The notes under the pieces were generated by a model that had not been told where the DNA came from, searched no databases, and saw only the letters and a program-made list of their open reading frames with translations. 64,000 bases of DNA, from NCBI GenBank assembly GCA_964058845.1, contig CAXKVR010000188.1, positions 347,672 to 411,671 on the forward strand. Reading direction: 5' to 3'. The translations under genes were made by a program, and so were the position numbers. This stretch comes from Carex sylvatica. Taxonomy: Eukaryota; Streptophyta; Magnoliopsida; Poales; Cyperaceae. Every line of letters starts with the position of its first letter. The stretch's first letter is position 1. Positions 57,601-64,000 of the stretch are shown here, in pieces.

Positions 57601-57857
57601 TATTTCAATTTGTACCTTGATTGTGATATTTTGTTCCAAATCATGCTTTCCCTTGGGACCAGTGTTTGCCTAGAATTATTTCTACCGAGTATACTATGGA
57701 TATATTCAACAGAAATAGTAGCATAAATAAGAAATCTGAGACTCATAAAACAATATATAATTTTTTTTCTAAGTTTATTTTATTTTCAAATATTTTTCAG
57801 GCAGTGTTATGTACAGTGGCCGTGCTAATTGTATTGGCTGTTGTTTTCATCAAATAA
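54650..57857 (+). CDS. 60S ribosomal protein L18a-like membrane protein
   Basis: A CT-rich non-coding exon ends at about 54762 (donor GTAAGT). Coding exons are 55624-55633 (within exon 55562-55633), 56069-56189, 56910-57027 and 57801-57857. All splice in phase (G/GG, GC/A) into 101 residues. The product starts MVHGNICNCKDCGDYALIED, contains VEDPRLAKFDRPLPIFGCGI, then helix one (about 45-62, FLLGFLCPIIWYAAAAMHI), KYYKRDPRERSGLTA and helix two (about 84-101, AVLCTVAVLIVLAVVFIK). This is the plant L18a-like family, which despite its name is a small two-helix membrane protein rather than a ribosomal subunit. The first coding exon is only 10 nt. The precise role of the family is not known to me. 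Confidence 0.9.
57094..57256. mobile_element. ~160-bp MITE in the last intron of the L18a-like gene
   Basis: Ends TTCGGGTATGTTTGGTTG and complement CCAACCAAACACCGAA, with subterminal TTAGAATAGCTAGAATAG inverted copies, typical of Tourist-like (PIF/Harbinger) plant MITEs. The exact duplication is obscured by the palindromic border. Confidence 0.65.
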
Positions 57858-59660
57858 TGAGAAGACTGTTAGATATCCCAAAATTGACCACCAAGAAATT
57901 TTTGAAGGACCTATGAAGAAGCATCTAATTGGCCCCCACCATTATTGGTTCCATGCATCCATTTTTTTATTAGTGTTGCCATTGTAATAGCATTTCTTGG
58001 CTTGTTTGGTCAATCTCATTTTTTGGTTCTGTTTAATGAAACTTAGAAGTAAGAAAGAATCGGTACAGAGCTAACAGATTTGGTCTACATGGCTTACTCC
58101 TAAGCTATATACTTACTACCAACTACTTTTAGATGGCTGTAGATAAATAATTCTTTAGAAAGATCAAAAGAAATTGTTTTGCCCTGCTCTGTCATGCAGG
58201 TTTGCATGGCTTTAAGAAGCTTTAGCCATAGAAGTTAAGTTCAAAACACAGGAAATCATAATTATGAGAAACTATGGGAAACAATGGTTATAACTTGTAC
58301 AGACTGGTATGTTTTTCTTTTAATATGAGGTGTTTTGTACCAAACCTCACAAAACCAACATGCAAGACTGGTTCATCATTAGCATTATCAAATATTTTCT
58401 CACAGTAAATTATAAAAATGTAAATTTAAGATTCTAAATTTTGTTGGTTTTATCTGGCTCCTTCAAGTACCATTTGCAGGTTTAAATATTTTTTTGCTGG
58501 ATATTATTTTACTCCGTCTGAGAGAGGTTTTCACCTGTGCAATACAAATTTTACAACTAACACTTGATCTGTTGGTGGATAACAAATGTTTGTGCACAAC
58601 CATTCTTTTCCTAGCAAGAAATTGATTTTTCTGTGCACATTGATTTAAAAATTCAATCGGATGGTTCAGTTTACCAGTTGATTTTGGGGGCTCAAAAATC
58701 AACTGCACTGTTCATTGAATCAAATAAAATATGGACCACAACTATTAGAGCAAAATATTACTTTGCAGTTGTAGGGATACTCTTGACCTCAAAAAATTAT
58801 TTCTCAGGGATTACAAGTGGATAATGGGGCAGGGCAATACCATCAAGGTTGTAGGCCAACCGTGGTTCACACAGCAGTATTCACGAAAAATAATACAAAC
58901 ACACAGGGAAAGAGATCTCAAAATTAAATAGCTCCATGATACACAAAGCAACCAGTTGGATACAAACAAGCTTGAATAAATCATTCTTCTCCCCAGAGCA
59001 GATCAGATGTATCCAGACATCAGTGCCAAAATTAAACCAACAATCCCTATCTCCAGGACCACCTCATTTGGTCTCTGGCAAAAGATGGAAGCTGTAAAAC
59101 TTAGTTTTTTTTTCTGATGAATACGTTTTAACTGATTGAGATGGAATTTTATATTTTTGTATCTAATGAGCTGTAAAATTTTAGGCAAGTTAAAACTTGA
59201 ACTAAACATACTATAAAATTTTATAATAATTCTGGCAAGCCATGTAAGATTTTCGACAATTCTAAATCAGATTAAAGATAATCCTGAATTATTAGAAACC
59301 ATTGGAATAATCTATTTATGAGCTGATCGTCCCACAGGGACAACTGTAACTGACTTAGGCAAATACTGATAAATACACATCGGAAACTATTACAATATAC
59401 AATAAAATGTCCTGCAGAATCCCAAAATTAGGAATTAAAACACATTGATAAACTCTCTTACCATACCCACACAGTGTGCTCTCAACAGAATCACCAGAAT
59501 TCATATGACATGAAAAAGAGCAGCGTGGTTCTCAAGTCCATTAGGTCTAAGGGTGGATGACCTGTCAATCAAACCTCAATGGAGCAATTATTACCTAAAT
59601 GAGAGCAGTTTATGTAGCATGATATACCTTGTGGGAGACATGGAAATCGAGGAATGCAAG
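57858..59660. other. 3' flank of the L18a-like gene and intergenic sequence
   Basis: 57858 to about 58060 is probable 3' untranslated region. The rest shows no supported feature. Confidence 0.45.
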
Positions 59661-59679
59661 ATTATTTGAGGCTAAAACA

Positions 59680-60281
59680 CAATCCAGCTATATCAGAGAA
59701 AGGTAGGACTAGGCCTAGCAATCTTTGATGAAAGGGGTTACAACTGGCAAGATCAGAGAAAACACAGCAGATGCATTTCATGTGGAATCCAACACATGCA
59801 ACCTGGCAATCCAGATGATCAAATGAGCTCCGCATCTCGAAACAAGTGACAATCTACACAGATTGCTCAGCCCTGGTTAAAGTCCCAAGATCAAACCTGG
59901 CTGATCGATCTCAAATTTGGCAAGCACAGCTGCTGGCAGCCAAGGATTAGAAGGGAATTCTGTGGGTATCCAACAAGTGAATCAGTTCAAGTTGGAACAA
60001 AGGTTGGATTAATATTAATTCATCCCAGAGGCAGTAGAGGAGAATCTCATTTAGATGCACATTTTACACCTCAGCCCCCATAGTCTTTTTACATTTCATT
60101 TTTGCTTTCCTTTTACTTTGAAAATGTTACTTTCAGTTTTTCTTCATGTTTTAGTTTAGATGTAGTGGTTGACTTGCATCCTTTTACCTAGCCATGTAAG
60201 GCTCTGATGTAATTGACAATAATTTCCTGTGCCAATAATATAACCTAAGGATTTCTCTCAACAAAAAAACAAAAAAAATCT
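59680..60281 (+). mobile_element. Possible LINE/SINE 3' fragment with poly-A tail
   Basis: The segment ends in an A-rich tail (60265-60281) after text resembling a plant LINE 3' end (GGCTCTGATGTAATTGACAAT, AATAATATAACC). Near-matching words TTTGAGGCTAAAACAC (59664) and TTTGAGGCCAAATCAC (60290) might be target repeats, though about ten bases separate the tail from the right copy. No intact RNase H or RT was confirmed. Confidence 0.35.
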
Positions 60282-61246
60282 GAGACTCTTTGAGGCCAAA
60301 TCACGCATGAAACAGAAACATTACCATACCATGCTCATCAAAATATATAAAAAAAAAATGTTCAATATATCTCAGAGGATATAAAACAAAAAAGAAATGC
60401 TGCCAACTTTAGAGTTTTAATGTCAAGACATGAAAAACAGTGTCAACAAGGCTGCCAAAATCATTTCCTAATATACAAAATGAATAATATGTCAAAGACT
60501 GCCAAAGGCTAATCCTCCTATTTGGACAAGAAGCTGAGATTTAAAAACCATATATCATAACCAAATAATCTACCAAGCTATACTAAGTCTCTGAAGAAAA
60601 TTCAGCAAAGTACACACCTAATGAATCCAAAGATACAATATCCTAATCAATGTTTCAAGGCCCCAACAAATACTAGGCCAAAACATAAACAAATTTTTAT
60701 AATTCAGTTCCAGATGAGCACAAAAAAAATAGCTGGGATAAAACAATCTGATAAATGCAGATTTAACCCATCTTATTATAATTAGGAAAACACAAGGGAA
60801 AAAATAAATAAAGAGAAAATGCAAGATTCAACCAAGACCACAACCTGCCACTAGAGAAGGCACAATTTGCTGCGCCGACCTGGGCAGCCAGTGCAATTTT
60901 ACCCTTTTTACCACACCCCCCCCCCCCCCCCCCCCCCCCAACAACCACAAAACAACCCCTGGCAAACCTCTCATCTATCAAAAACTCTCTCCAATAGGGG
61001 TCTTGTTGAAGAATGTCTATATTACATAATTTTACACAAGGCTCTTTTACGGCTATCATAGAATGAGCATAGTTCTTAGTGTTCTTTTCTTAGGCTAAGG
61101 TATAGAAAGGGGCAGGGAACCTGACTAGAAAAAAGACTAGGCACATTCCACACAGACAGCCACACGAAAGGGTGCATGCATTGAGAAAAAGTCGAACAAA
61201 TAATACAGAGGGTTGAGAGAGCGAACGAGATAAGGAGGGAACTAAA
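60282..61246. other. 3' flank of the NDR kinase gene
   Basis: Probable 3' untranslated or downstream region of the kinase gene on the minus strand. It contains an uninterrupted run of 24 C (60916-60939; G on the kinase-sense strand). Confidence 0.5.
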
Positions 61247-63998
<2,752 letters not shown>

Positions 63999-64000
63999 TA

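Noticed and set aside
59750..60000. Possible RNase H fragment of a LINE
   Set aside because: Translations show only weak resemblance and several stops; domain not supportable by eye.

Overview
This window is nuclear DNA of a flowering plant, most likely a eudicot; I cannot name the species. The evidence is AT-rich sequence, spliced genes with GT-AG introns, plant-restricted families (DC1, L18a-like, plant NDR kinase, plant mobile domain) and a dense layer of MULE, hAT, Helitron, CACTA and LINE sequence. No tRNA, rRNA, CRISPR array or bacterial-type operon was seen.

Layout. 1-8 kb: a broken LINE reverse transcriptase cut by a CACTA-type terminus; exon remnants of a coiled-coil gene on the minus strand; then a decayed two-gene Mutator-like element with a MULE transposase (+) facing a plant mobile domain (PMD) gene (-). 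The PMD 5' leader intron is made of 252-bp tandem repeats. 8-9.7 kb: two inverted-repeat elements with perfect 9-bp target duplications. 9.8-17.6 kb: one ~7.8-kb inverted-repeat element flanked by the 9-bp repeat CTCAAATAG. It holds ~104-bp satellite-like arrays, a hAT-type promoter with no transposase, and a Helitron head with a fragment of a DExH-box RNA helicase gene. 17.6-26.1 kb: mostly decayed repeats. 26.1-27.4 kb: a four-helix membrane protein ORF whose 3' end was changed by a hAT MITE. 27.4-37 kb: repeats, including a 1.15-kb foldback element (35251-36399) with palindromic modules. 37.2-39.0 kb: a DC1 zinc-finger gene (-) with a one-base frameshift. 39.9-41.8 kb: a copia-like LTR remnant. 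42.0-45.6 kb: a Helitron with both ends recognisable, carrying a four-exon in-phase small gene.

Ordinary single-copy genes occupy the last third: a PHD/extended-PHD chromatin-reader gene (48534-50015, +), a 60S ribosomal L18a-like two-helix membrane protein gene (54.7-57.86 kb, +), and the 3' half of an NDR-type AGC kinase gene (61247-63972, -) running off the right edge. The first two have TGGGCC (site II) motifs upstream, each beside or inside a small inverted-repeat element.

The genes do not form a pathway. The main theme is how different DNA transposon classes have acquired, broken or altered host sequence. All gene models were spliced by eye and no database search was possible.
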